Part shown: positions 1-6,572 of the stretch, one piece after another | Position numbering within the stretch: the first letter of the stretch is position 1 | Layout: each line of letters begins with the position of its first letter | Source: Gemmatimonadota bacterium | Lineage (GTDB): Bacteria > Gemmatimonadota > Gemmatimonadetes > Gemmatimonadales > GWC2-71-9 | Assembly (NCBI GenBank): GCA_003221825.1 | Contig: QHUE01000068.1 | Span: 1 to 21,222 of the forward strand | Direction of reading: 5' to 3' | DNA length: 21,222 nt | The notes under the pieces: generated by a model | What the model was told of the DNA's origin: nothing | The model's database searches: none | What the model saw: only the letters and a program-made list of their open reading frames with translations | Translations under genes and position numbers: made by a program

Positions 1-1336
1 GTTCCTGATCGCCGTGATCCTGATCGGCACGCTGACCGCGCTGGGCACGGCCGCGGCGGGCGCGTCGCTCGCGCTGGGCGCCTTTCTCGCCGGCCTGATC
101 ATCTCCGAGTCGGACTACGGCCCCCAGGCGCTCGCGGAGCTCATGCCGTTCCGCGACATCTTCATCTCGCTGTTCTTTGTGGCCGTGGGCATGCTCGTCC
201 AGCTCGACGTTATTCGAGACCACATCGTTCTCACCCTCATTGCCGTCGCGGTGATTATGGGCGGCAAGACGCTGTCCGCCGCGGTGGGGCCCGCCTTGCT
301 GGGGTATTCCGGCCGCGTCGCGCTACTCGCCGGGGTCGCGGTATCGCAGATCGGCGAATTCTCGTTCGTCCTCGCGAAAGAAGGCCGGGTCGCGGGGCTC
401 CTGCCGAATCTCCTGTACCAGCAGTTTCTCGGCGTGGCCGTGATGACGATGCTGGTGACCCCGTTCCTGCTCCAGGGCGGGCCGGCGATCCTCGATGCGC
501 TCGAAAAGGTCGTACCGCTCGACCGGCTGCTGCCGGGATTCCGGCCGCGCGACCTGTCGCCCGTGCACGAGCAGGTCAAGGATCACGTCGTGATCGCGGG
601 CTACGGGCTCAATGGCCGCAACCTCGCGGCGGCGCTGCGATCGATCAGCGCGCCGTATCTCATCGTCGAGCTGAACGCGCAGACGGTGCGCATGGCGCGC
701 ACCGAGGGGGAGCCGGCGTTTTACGGCGACGCGACGCGCGACGAGATCCTGCGCGCCCTCGGCATCGACCGCGCGCGCCTCTTTGTGATCGCGATTTCCG
801 ATCCGGCGGCGACGCGGCGGATGGTGCGCGTGGCCCGGGAGATCAATCCCAAGGTCTACATCATCGCGCGCACGCGGTACGTCATCGAGATTCCCGAGCT
901 CACGCACCTCGGCGCCAACGTCGTCATCCCCGAAGAGTTCGAGACATCGATCGAGATCTTCTCGAGAGTGCTGGCGCATTACAACGTGCCGCGTGACGAG
1001 ATCGAACGACTGGTGGGCGAGATCCGGGCGTGGCACTACCAGGCGCTGCGCCCGGGCACCCGGCCGCGGCTCACGTTGAGGGGGACGCTGGGCGCGATGC
1101 CCCAGATGCATATCGAGCGCATCATTCTCGGCGCCAACGCGCCGGCGGTCGACCGGACCATCGATCGACCTGCCGATGTGGGCGCCTCACCGCGCAACAG
1201 CCGCAATCCCAATTCCATTCCCACCGGCCAGGAGGGACCATGTCTCGTAGTGCGAAGCTCGTCTCGCTCGCTGTATTCGCGCCGGCTGTCGTGGCAGCAT
1301 GCGCCACAATTATGCACGGCACCTCCCAGCAAGTAG
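1..1336 (+). CDS. Kef-type (CPA2) monovalent cation:proton antiporter, 3' part, damaged C-terminus
   Basis: The reading frame is open to the left edge, so the N-terminal half of the membrane domain is missing. What remains is the end of a Na+/H+-exchanger-type membrane domain in the inner membrane: hydrophobic segments such as LALGAFLAGLIISES and ISLFFVAVGMLVQL, typical of KefB/KefC/RosB-like CPA2 antiporters. An RCK/TrkA-N nucleotide-binding domain follows, with the Rossmann motif GYGLNG at about 599-616 and the strand VVIPEEFETS near 930. Such proteins exchange K+ or Na+ for H+ and are gated by ligands on the RCK domain. A second RCK-C (TrkA-C) domain starts at HIERIILGANAPAVDRTI (about 1110-1160) but stops after some 20 residues. 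The rest of the frame is arginine/serine-rich, low-quality sequence that runs 97 bp into the next gene. The family call is firm; the true C-terminus is not. Confidence 0.85.
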   Translation, partial: FLIAVILIGTLTALGTAAAGASLALGAFLAGLIISESDYGPQALAELMPFRDIFISLFFVAVGMLVQLDVIRDHIVLTLIAVAVIMGGKTLSAAVGPALLGYSGRVALLAGVAVSQIGEFSFVLAKEGRVAGLLPNLLYQQFLGVAVMTMLVTPFLLQGGPAILDALEKVVPLDRLLPGFRPRDLSPVHEQVKDHVVIAGYGLNGRNLAAALRSISAPYLIVELNAQTVRMARTEGEPAFYGDATRDEILRALGIDRARLFVIAISDPAATRRMVRVAREINPKVYIIARTRYVIEIPELTHLGANVVIPEEFETSIEIFSRVLAHYNVPRDEIERLVGEIRAWHYQALRPGTRPRLTLRGTLGAMPQMHIERIILGANAPAVDRTIDRPADVGASPRNSRNPNSIPTGQEGPCLVVRSSSRSLYSRRLSWQHAPQLCTAPPSK

Positions 1337-1722
1337 GCATCAATAGCCAGCCGGCGGGCGCGACGGTCGTAGTGGATAGCCAGACGGCAGGAACGACGCC
1401 GGTCGCCGCCAAGCTTGCTCGGAAGCGTTCACATCGCATCACAGTGACGATGCCCGGCTATCAGCAGTTCGAGATGGTGACGACCAGGAAAACCAGCGGC
1501 TGGGTCTGGGGCAATATCGTGTTCGGCGGGCTCATTGGACTCATCGTGGACGCGAGCACCGGCGGGCTCTACGACGTGCGACCAGAACAAGTAAACGCTC
1601 AGCTGGCGCGCACGGGGGCCAGCGGAGAGATGCGCGACGGGATGATCTACGTGTTCCTGGTTCGAGAAGTCGATCCGTCATGGGTCAAGATCGGCCAGCT
1701 GAAGCCGATCGAGGAGCGCTAA
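1240..1722 (+). CDS. PEGA-domain lipoprotein
   Basis: A 160-residue secreted lipoprotein. The start ATG is preceded by GGAGGG at 1231-1236. The frame is open upstream, but residues before this Met do not look like protein. Residues 1-21 form a lipoprotein signal with lipobox VAAC (lipid-modified Cys21). A PEGA-type beta domain follows at about residues 28-72 (SQPAGATVVVDSQTAGTTP, then ITVTMPGYQ). Next is a glycine-rich hydrophobic stretch (GNIVFGGLIGLIVDAS, about residues 88-103), common in small PEGA lipoproteins of Gram-negative bacteria. PEGA domains are usually extracytoplasmic; no specific substrate can be named. The gene start overlaps the degraded tail of the antiporter frame, but a functional link is doubtful. 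Confidence 0.85.
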   Translation: MSRSAKLVSLAVFAPAVVAACATIMHGTSQQVGINSQPAGATVVVDSQTAGTTPVAAKLARKRSHRITVTMPGYQQFEMVTTRKTSGWVWGNIVFGGLIGLIVDASTGGLYDVRPEQVNAQLARTGASGEMRDGMIYVFLVREVDPSWVKIGQLKPIEER

Positions 1723-1729
1723 ACGGAGA

Positions 1730-1761
1730 GCCGCGGGCGCGGCGTACCCTGCGCCCGCGGC
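1730..1761. terminator. GC-rich hairpin downstream of PEGA lipoprotein gene
   Basis: A perfect 11-bp inverted repeat, GCCGCGGGCGC at 1730-1740 and GCGCCCGCGGC at 1751-1761, encloses a 10-nt loop. It begins 7 bp after the TAA stop codon. No T-run follows on the plus strand, so it is terminator-like or an RNA-stabilising 3' hairpin rather than a classical intrinsic terminator. Confidence 0.5.
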
Positions 1762-1773
1762 CTCACAGCTGCC

Positions 1774-1857
1774 TCAGTACGGATCATCCCACGCCACTGC
1801 AAACACGTGGCAGTTTAGGTCGCCGCGCACACGAGCCCATTGCGGTACCTCGGGCAT
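1774..1857 (-). pseudogene. Deletion remnant of the zinc-ribbon gene (27-codon ORF)
   Basis: On the minus strand this reads 18 N-terminal residues identical to the protein at 4353-4700 (MPEVPQWARVRGDLNCHV), joined directly to its C-terminal FAVAWDD, then PY and a stop. Residues 19-107 of the full gene, including all four ribbon cysteines, are missing. The loss is 267 bp, exactly 89 codons, so the frame survives. The deletion joins two CACG tetranucleotides. Two silent differences, CTA for CTG and GCA for GCG, separate it from the full copy. The ribosome-binding site GGAGG, 8 nt before the ATG, is retained. A relic is the simplest reading; a translated 27-residue peptide is possible but unsupported. 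Confidence 0.8.
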
Positions 1858-1910
1858 GCCTCGCGCCTCCGAAGCGCCTTCCTATACCTAGGTAGACAAG
1901 CGGGGCGCCG

Positions 1911-2009
1911 TCAACCGCGACGACGTGCGCTCAAGGCGAGCACCGCAGCCAGCCACAACCCGAAGGCGAGCATCGCATCTTCCCACCACGCGAACGACCT
2001 GCGCCTCAT
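1911..2009 (-). CDS. 32-residue single-pass membrane microprotein, copy 1
   Basis: A small ORF starting at an ATG preceded on the minus strand by AAGGGAG about 5-6 nt upstream. The product has a basic N-terminus (MRRRSFAWWEDAM), one hydrophobic segment (MLAFGLWLAAVLALS, about residues 13-27) and a basic end (ARRRG), a typical small inner-membrane protein. All 99 bases are identical to the copy at 4754-4852, although differences occur on both sides. The frame can be extended upstream to 2096 (61 residues), but that extension is charged and lacks a better start site. I do not recognise the family. Confidence 0.5.
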   Translation of the reverse strand: MRRRSFAWWEDAMLAFGLWLAAVLALSARRRG

Positions 2010-2080
2010 CAGGGCTCCCTTCGCCGTTCGGTGAAGCAATTCGTGTGCCCGGAGCGTCGGCCGTGGACCGGGCTCGATGT

Positions 2081-2098
2081 CGTTGCGGCACCGCAACG
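2081..2098. repeat. Short hairpin in cassette copy 1
   Basis: CGTTGCG at 2081-2087 and CGCAACG at 2092-2098 form a perfect 7-bp stem around a 4-nt loop. It sits between the vestigial comM stop codon and the membrane microprotein, and is identical to the hairpin at 4924-4941. Confidence 0.55.
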
Positions 2099-2214
2099 GG
2101 GTGATTCCGGGGGCTACCCCACCTATCGCTGCTCACCGGGGCGAGCCGAGCAGGAAGCGCAGAGTGAGCACCGTCACTGGTTAACGCTCCATCGCGCAAT
2201 ATCGTCTGCAGATC

Positions 2215-3264
2215 ATGGGCGCATGCTGCCGACTCTTGCTCTTCGGTCTCGCGGTCGCCATCGCGGGTTGCGGCAACAAGGGGCCGGGGACCGGTCCCAC
2301 CACCGCGGGACGCGTGCCGCTGCCCGAGCTCGGCATCGGGACCTACAGAGGGTTCGTCGGCGGGCTGTACCCAGCCGGAGGAAACGTCGAACCCACCGCA
2401 CACGCGACTGCCGGGCAGTCGCGCGCCCAGGCCGTCGTCCCACTCGACACGTCAGGAACGCCGGGCACAGGCGGGAAAGTCGTGTTGTTGTCGCTCGGAA
2501 TGTCGAACACGACGCAGGAATTCTGTTCCGGAAGCTCCACAACCACGAACTGCAGCAGTTGGAGCTTCATGGGTCAAGCCGCGGCCGACGCAAGCGTCAA
2601 CCACACGACATTGGCGATCGTGAATGGCGCGCGCGGCGGCCAGGACGCCCAGGCGTGGGATGCGACGACGGACGCCAATTACGACACCGTCCGGCTGAAT
2701 CGCCTGGGTCCGTTGGGTCTCACCGAGCGGCAAGTCCAGATCGTCTGGGTCAAACAGGCCGACGCCGGACCGCAGGACTCGTTGCCGTCGGCCCAGTCCG
2801 ACGCGTACCAGCTCGAGTCGCGGCTGGGCAACATCGCGCGGGCGCTGAGATCACATTATCCGAATTTGAAAATCATTTTCTTCTCGAGTCGGATCTACGC
2901 GGGCTACGCGACGACCACGCTGAATCCCGAGCCGTTCGCCTACGAGTCTGGCTTCGCCGTAAAGTGGCTGATTCAGGCGCAAATCGAGCAAATGTCCAAC
3001 AGCGGGACCGTGACGGATCCGCGTGCCGGCGATCTGAATTACAACACCGGGGCAGCGTGGCTCGCCTGGGGCCCGTACCTCTGGGCCGACGGCATGACGC
3101 CGCGCCAGGGCGACGGTCTCGTGTGGCAGAGCGCCGATTTCGTGCAGGACGGGACGCACCCGTCGCAGAGCGGCCAGCAGAAAGTGGGTACGATGTTGCT
3201 GACCTTCTTCAAGACCTCGCCATTCACCAAATGTTGGTTCGTCAATGGAGGAACGTGCCCCTAA
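2215..3264 (+). CDS. SGNH-hydrolase-like lipoprotein (putative esterase)
   Basis: A 349-residue exported lipoprotein. Residues 1-19 are a signal with lipobox IAGC (Cys19), followed by a Gly/Thr/Pro-rich linker. Hydrolase-like blocks follow in order: LLSLGMSNT with candidate nucleophile Ser97; NGARGGQDAQAW, resembling the glycine block near residue 140; a central IVWVKQADA strand; and DGTHPS with Asp312 and His315, the DxxH pair that completes the triad in SGNH/GDSL enzymes. The GMSN form of block I is closer to the GQSN of sialate-O-acetylesterase-like members than to GDSL. The likely role is ester hydrolysis at or outside the membrane; the substrate is unknown. No convincing ribosome-binding site precedes the ATG. 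The start is chosen because the signal peptide begins there. Confidence 0.7.
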   Translation: MGACCRLLLFGLAVAIAGCGNKGPGTGPTTAGRVPLPELGIGTYRGFVGGLYPAGGNVEPTAHATAGQSRAQAVVPLDTSGTPGTGGKVVLLSLGMSNTTQEFCSGSSTTTNCSSWSFMGQAAADASVNHTTLAIVNGARGGQDAQAWDATTDANYDTVRLNRLGPLGLTERQVQIVWVKQADAGPQDSLPSAQSDAYQLESRLGNIARALRSHYPNLKIIFFSSRIYAGYATTTLNPEPFAYESGFAVKWLIQAQIEQMSNSGTVTDPRAGDLNYNTGAAWLAWGPYLWADGMTPRQGDGLVWQSADFVQDGTHPSQSGQQKVGTMLLTFFKTSPFTKCWFVNGGTCP

Positions 3265-3310
3265 AGCCGTAAGGCGATAAGATCATGCTATCCCGTTCAG
3301 CGGAGATGGC

Positions 3311-4348
3311 ATGCTCGCCGTTATTCCCGCTCTCCTAGTCGCCACGATCCAACAACCCGCCTCGCTGACAATCGGCTCCGCGACTGCCCGGCCCGGCCAG
3401 GCCGCGTCAGGTTTCATCGAGGTGCCGGCCGGCGTGGACGCCGCGACCCGAATTCCCATTACGATCGTTCGCGGAGCGCAATCCGGTCCGACGCTGGCAC
3501 TGATCGCGGGCACTCACGGCTCCGAGGTCGCGCCGATTGTCGCGCTGCAGCGTGTGCGTGCGACAATCGATCCCGCCGTGCTGCGTGGCACCGTGCTCAT
3601 CGTCCACGTCGCGAACATGCCGTCCTTCCTCGGCCGCACCGTCTATTACAGCCCGATCGATGGCAAGAACCTGAACCGCGTCTATCCCGGCAAGCCCGAC
3701 GGCACCGTGTCGGAGCGGATTGCCTACGCGATCACGACGCAGATCATCGAGCGCACGGACTACCTCGTGGATATTCATTCGGGCGACGGCAATGAGTCAC
3801 TGCGACCGTACAGCTATTGGAGTCCGCTCGGCCTCAACGCACGCGCTGATTCGATCGCGCGTGACATGGCGCTGGCCTGGGGGAGCGACCACATCGTGAT
3901 CGACACGATGCGGCCCCGCGACGTGCGGGCATCGGTGTACACGCAAAACACCGCGCAGTTACGTGGCAAGCCGGCGCTTACGACGGAGACCGGGTATCTC
4001 GGCATCGCCGCCGAGGACATGGTGCAGCGGAACGTGGACGGCGTGTTCCGGCTCCTGCGGTACTTCCACATGGTGCCTGGAGACGTCGAGCTCGTCCGCC
4101 AGCCGTTGTTTTTCGAGCGTGCCGAGGTGCTCCGCAGCCCCGCCACGGGCGTATGGCACGCGCGCGTCGAGCGCGGGCAGAGTGTGCAGAAGGGCGCCAT
4201 CATCGGCGTGCTCACCGATTTCTTCGGGGTGACTCAGGCCGAGATTCGAGCGCCGTTCGGCGGCATCGTCCTGTATGTGGTCGCTACGCCTGCCATGTCG
4301 CAGGGTGAGCCGATGGGGATGATCGGAGAGCCTCGGCTGGAACGGTGA
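3311..4348 (+). CDS. Secreted succinylglutamate desuccinylase/aspartoacylase-family (M14-like) hydrolase
   Basis: A 345-residue protein with a short N-terminal hydrophobic signal (MLAVIPALLVATIQQ) and the AstE/AspA fold signatures. The zinc ligands are His69 and Glu72 in GTHGSE and His156 in DIHSGD. The likely catalytic Glu226 lies in TETGYLG, and NLNRVYPG supplies substrate-binding residues. The C-terminal part (about residues 270-345, including RVERGQSVQKGAIIGVL and IRAPFGGIVLYV) is the beta-sandwich cap common in this family. Members hydrolyse amide bonds of N-acyl amino acids or short peptides. Export suggests an extracytoplasmic amide substrate, not the arginine succinyltransferase pathway. 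GGAGA precedes the ATG by about 4 nt. It follows the SGNH gene by 46 bp on the same strand and could be co-transcribed with it. Confidence 0.82.
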   Translation: MLAVIPALLVATIQQPASLTIGSATARPGQAASGFIEVPAGVDAATRIPITIVRGAQSGPTLALIAGTHGSEVAPIVALQRVRATIDPAVLRGTVLIVHVANMPSFLGRTVYYSPIDGKNLNRVYPGKPDGTVSERIAYAITTQIIERTDYLVDIHSGDGNESLRPYSYWSPLGLNARADSIARDMALAWGSDHIVIDTMRPRDVRASVYTQNTAQLRGKPALTTETGYLGIAAEDMVQRNVDGVFRLLRYFHMVPGDVELVRQPLFFERAEVLRSPATGVWHARVERGQSVQKGAIIGVLTDFFGVTQAEIRAPFGGIVLYVVATPAMSQGEPMGMIGEPRLER

Positions 4349-4352
4349 GCGG

Positions 4353-4700
4353 TTAAACATCATCCCACGCCACCGCAAACACGCCCTCACACCGCAAGCA
4401 CCGGATCTCGGTCGGGTGCCCCTGCAGCGGTGTTCGATTGCAACAGCGCGGGCAGACGGCATAACGGGAGCCCCAACTCAGCGGCGTCATCACCGCATCC
4501 GACGGGCGGGCAACGACGGACCACCGTTGGGGCCGCAGGGGCACGATCTGCAGTGAGGACCTGGGCACACTGAATGGCCGACTGTCTACTTCGAGGATGG
4601 CTTCATCTGGAGTGAGGCGCAGGACTTCGTACCACGCACCCCGCCGCACGTGGCAGTTCAGGTCGCCGCGCACACGAGCCCATTGCGGTACCTCGGGCAT
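4353..4700 (-). CDS. Small zinc-ribbon protein, unknown function
   Basis: A 115-residue, probably cytoplasmic protein. Residues 1-65 are a small beta-rich region rich in Trp and Arg (RGAWYEVLRLTPDEAILEV). The C-terminal third holds four cysteines in a ribbon arrangement, CPRC (Cys83, Cys86) and CLRC (Cys101, Cys104), with an extra Cys87. That layout suits binding of one zinc ion and is common in nucleic-acid-binding or complex-scaffolding ribbons; no partner can be named. GGAGG at 4709-4713 lies 8 nt before the ATG. It is third in the minus-strand series comM, membrane microprotein, ribbon. It ends 4 bp from the stop of the convergent deacylase gene. A deletion derivative lies at 1774-1857. 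Confidence 0.7.
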   Translation of the reverse strand: MPEVPQWARVRGDLNCHVRRGAWYEVLRLTPDEAILEVDSRPFSVPRSSLQIVPLRPQRWSVVARPSDAVMTPLSWGSRYAVCPRCCNRTPLQGHPTEIRCLRCEGVFAVAWDDV

Positions 4701-4727
4701 GCCTCGCGCCTCCGAAGCGCCTTCCTA

Positions 4728-4757
4728 TACCTAGGTAGACAAGCGGGGCGCCGTCAA
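4728..4757 (-). promoter_or_regulatory. Possible sigma70-type promoter of the zinc-ribbon gene
   Basis: On the minus strand, TTGACG (4757-4752) is followed after 18 nt by TAGGTA (4733-4728), about 28 bp before the ribbon ATG. The -35 box is strong and overlaps the stop codon of the microprotein. The -10 box is weak; an alternative TATAGG lies at 4730-4725 with poor spacing. The same sequence occurs in the other cassette copy. Confidence 0.25.
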
Positions 4758-4852
4758 CCGCGACGACGTGCGCTCAAGGCGAGCACCGCAGCCAGCCACA
4801 ACCCGAAGGCGAGCATCGCATCTTCCCACCACGCGAACGACCTGCGCCTCAT
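4754..4852 (-). CDS. 32-residue single-pass membrane microprotein, copy 2
   Basis: The same ORF as at 1911-2009: start ATG with GGGAG 5 nt upstream, a basic Trp-containing N-terminus (RRRSFAWWEDAM), one short membrane span and an ARRRG tail oriented for a membrane anchor. It lies 104 bp downstream of the comM stop and 53 bp upstream of the zinc-ribbon ATG, all on one strand, so the three could share a transcript. The 99 bases match copy 1 exactly. An upstream in-frame extension to 4939 exists but starts with a charged, unconvincing segment. Confidence 0.5.
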   Translation of the reverse strand: MRRRSFAWWEDAMLAFGLWLAAVLALSARRRG

Positions 4853-4923
4853 CAGAGCTCCCTTCGCCGTTCGGTGAGGCAATTCGTGTGCCCGGAGCGT
4901 CGGCCGTGGACCGGGCTCGATGT

Positions 4924-4941
4924 CGTTGCGGCACCGCAACG
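4924..4941. repeat. Short hairpin downstream of comM, cassette copy 2
   Basis: CGTTGCG at 4924-4930 and CGCAACG at 4935-4941 form a perfect 7-bp stem with a 4-nt loop, starting 15 bp beyond the comM stop. No T-run follows on the minus strand. It could be a weak comM terminator or a 3' stability element, and it is fully conserved in the other copy. Confidence 0.5.
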
Positions 4942-4956
4942 GGGCAATTCCGGGGG

Positions 4957-6492
4957 CTACGCCACGCCCCGCCGGTCGAGGCTCCTGTACTGAATCGCCT
5001 CACTCACATGCTTCGGCTCGAGCGCCGCAGCCTCGTCGAGATCGGCCACGGTGCGTGCGATCTTGAGAATCCGGTGATACGCCCGCGCCGATAGGCCGAG
5101 ACGCGTGATCGCGGTCTTGAGCAGCGCATCGGCGCCATCCGAGACCCGGCAGTGCGCGCGAATGTCGCGCGGCGCCATGTGCGCGTTGGCATAGATCCCC
5201 GGCCGGTGCGCGAACCGCTCGCGCTGCACCGTGCGCGCCCGATCCACGCGCTCCCGCATCGCCTCGCTCGGCTCGGCCCCGCTCTCGCCGGTCAGCGCCT
5301 TGTATTTCACCGCCGGCACTTCCAGATGGATGTCGATACGATCGAGCAGCGGCCCCGAGACGCGCGCGAGATAGCGCTGCACCACCAGCGAGCCACACGC
5401 GCACGTGTGGTGCGGATCGCCGAACCAGCCGCAGGGACATGGATTCATCGCCGCCGCCAGCATGAAGCGCGCCGGATAGGAGAGACTCATCGCCGCCCGC
5501 GCGATCGTCACGACGCCGTCCTCCATCGGCTGCCGCAACACCTCGAGGACGTTCTTCCGGAACTCGGGGAGTTCGTCGAGGAACAACACGCCGCCATGTG
5601 CGAGGCTGACCTCACCTGGCCGCGGATACGAGCCGCCGCCGATCAACCCGGCATCCGAGATCGTATGATGCGGCGCCCGAAACGGCCGCCGCGCGACGAG
5701 CGACTCACCGAGTGGCAGCGTCCCGGCCACCGAATGGATCTTGGTGGTCTCGAGCGCCTCGTCGAGACTCATCTTGGGGAGCGTCGTCGGCAGCCGGCGG
5801 GCCAGCATCGTCTTCCCCGACCCGGGTGGGCCGACCATCAAGATGTTGTGACCGCCCGCCGCGGCGACCTCGAGCGCGCGCTTGGCGTGCGCCTGACCTT
5901 TCACCTCGGCGAAGTCCACGTCGTCTTTGGCCCGCTCTGCAAAGAGCGCGGCCACGTCGACGGCGGCACCCGGCAGTTCGGTCCTCCCATCGAGGAAATC
6001 GGCTATTTCAGCCAGGCACCCCGCGCCGAGTACCTGGAGACCTTCCACGACACCGGCTTCGGGAAGGTTCTCGCGCGGCAGGATGAGCGCCTCCACACCC
6101 GCCGCTCGCGCAGCCAGTGCGACTGGTAGGGCTCCCCTGACGGGGCGAATCGCACCCTCCAAACCGAGTTCGCCAAGCACGGCGATCTTTCCCAAGCGCT
6201 CTCCTTTGATCTGCTCGGTCGCCGCAAGAATGCCGAGCGCGATCGGGAGATCGAAGGCCGATCCCTCCTTCTTGATGTCGGCGGGTGCCAGGTTGATCGT
6301 TACGCGCTTGAGAGGGAACGTGTAGCCCGTGTTGGCCAGAGCGGCCGACACTCGGTCGCGCCCTTCTTTGACCGCACCCTGCGGCAGTCCGACCGTCACG
6401 AACGTCGGCAGGCCGCTGGCGATGTCCGTTTCGACCTCCACGAGATACGCATCGATCCCGAGGACGGCGGCGGAGCGGACGCGCGCTAGCAT
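4957..6492 (-). CDS. comM: ComM/YifB family Mg-chelatase-like AAA+ ATPase
   Basis: A 511-residue protein of typical family length. The N-terminal Lon-protease-like (S5-fold) domain at about residues 1-165 includes GLPTFVTVGLPQGAVKE and INLAPADIKKEGSAFDLPIA. The AAA+ core has Walker A GPPGSGKT (Lys227) and Walker B VLFLDELPEF. A cysteine-bearing insert (MNPCPCGWFGDPH, then CACG) and the C-terminal Mg-chelatase lid follow (YHRILKIARTVADLD, then IQYRSLDR). In transformable bacteria ComM is a hexameric helicase that drives branch migration when incoming single-stranded DNA recombines with the chromosome. No Shine-Dalgarno is obvious before the ATG. It is transcribed divergently from the efflux adaptor, with 80 bp between start codons. 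Natural competence cannot be concluded from this gene alone, because YifB homologues are widespread. Confidence 0.95.
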   Translation of the reverse strand: MLARVRSAAVLGIDAYLVEVETDIASGLPTFVTVGLPQGAVKEGRDRVSAALANTGYTFPLKRVTINLAPADIKKEGSAFDLPIALGILAATEQIKGERLGKIAVLGELGLEGAIRPVRGALPVALAARAAGVEALILPRENLPEAGVVEGLQVLGAGCLAEIADFLDGRTELPGAAVDVAALFAERAKDDVDFAEVKGQAHAKRALEVAAAGGHNILMVGPPGSGKTMLARRLPTTLPKMSLDEALETTKIHSVAGTLPLGESLVARRPFRAPHHTISDAGLIGGGSYPRPGEVSLAHGGVLFLDELPEFRKNVLEVLRQPMEDGVVTIARAAMSLSYPARFMLAAAMNPCPCGWFGDPHHTCACGSLVVQRYLARVSGPLLDRIDIHLEVPAVKYKALTGESGAEPSEAMRERVDRARTVQRERFAHRPGIYANAHMAPRDIRAHCRVSDGADALLKTAITRLGLSARAYHRILKIARTVADLDEAAALEPKHVSEAIQYRSLDRRGVA

Positions 6493-6572
6493 GGACGAGG
6501 CTACGTTTACGAGCGCCCCTGGAGGTAGCCAAAAAGCCGCCCACCGGGTCTAAATGACGCCATGGGGAGGAT

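Larger units (their letters stand above)
1783..2122 (-). repeat. Duplicated cassette, degenerate copy (partner 4359-4965)
   Basis: Positions 1804-2122 match 4647-4965 at a constant offset of 2843 bp with about six mismatches by eye (near 1816, 2012, 2033, 2102-2103 and 2118). Positions 1783-1807 match 4359-4383 at an offset of 2576 bp with one mismatch. The 267-bp difference in offset is a clean internal deletion in this copy. Similarity starts at the comM stop codon (the CTA at 2114-2116 corresponds to 4957-4959) and ends at the penultimate codons of the zinc-ribbon gene. The copy therefore spans exactly the two genes downstream of comM, without comM. This segment fills most of the otherwise gene-poor 1723-2214 interval. 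I see no terminal inverted repeats or target-site duplication. Confidence 0.92.
4359..4965 (-). repeat. Duplicated cassette, full-length copy (partner 1783-2122)
   Basis: This copy contains the intact zinc-ribbon gene, the membrane microprotein and the intergenic hairpin, in the same orientation as the copy at 1783-2122. It carries the 267 bp (about 4384-4650) that the other copy lacks. The homology limit at the high-coordinate end falls in the last codons of comM. This copy is more likely the source, because it is attached to a complete comM and has the complete ribbon gene. Confidence 0.92.

Noticed and set aside
1911..2096. 61-codon extended version of the membrane microprotein (also 4754-4939)
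   Set aside because: The extra N-terminal residues are charged and overlap the intergenic hairpin region; the internal ATG has the better ribosome-binding site.
2031..3272. 413-codon plus-strand frame overlapping the SGNH lipoprotein
   Set aside because: Arg/His-rich shadow. The alternative frame has a signal peptide, lipobox and hydrolase motifs.
1783..4965. Composite transposon or insertion sequence formed by the two repeat copies
   Set aside because: The copies are in direct orientation but encode no transposase, have no terminal inverted repeats, and enclose ordinary enzyme genes with no target duplication visible.
5152..6129. 325-codon plus-strand frame opposite comM
   Set aside because: Antisense to the conserved AAA+ core; composition is Arg/His-rich without any fold signature.
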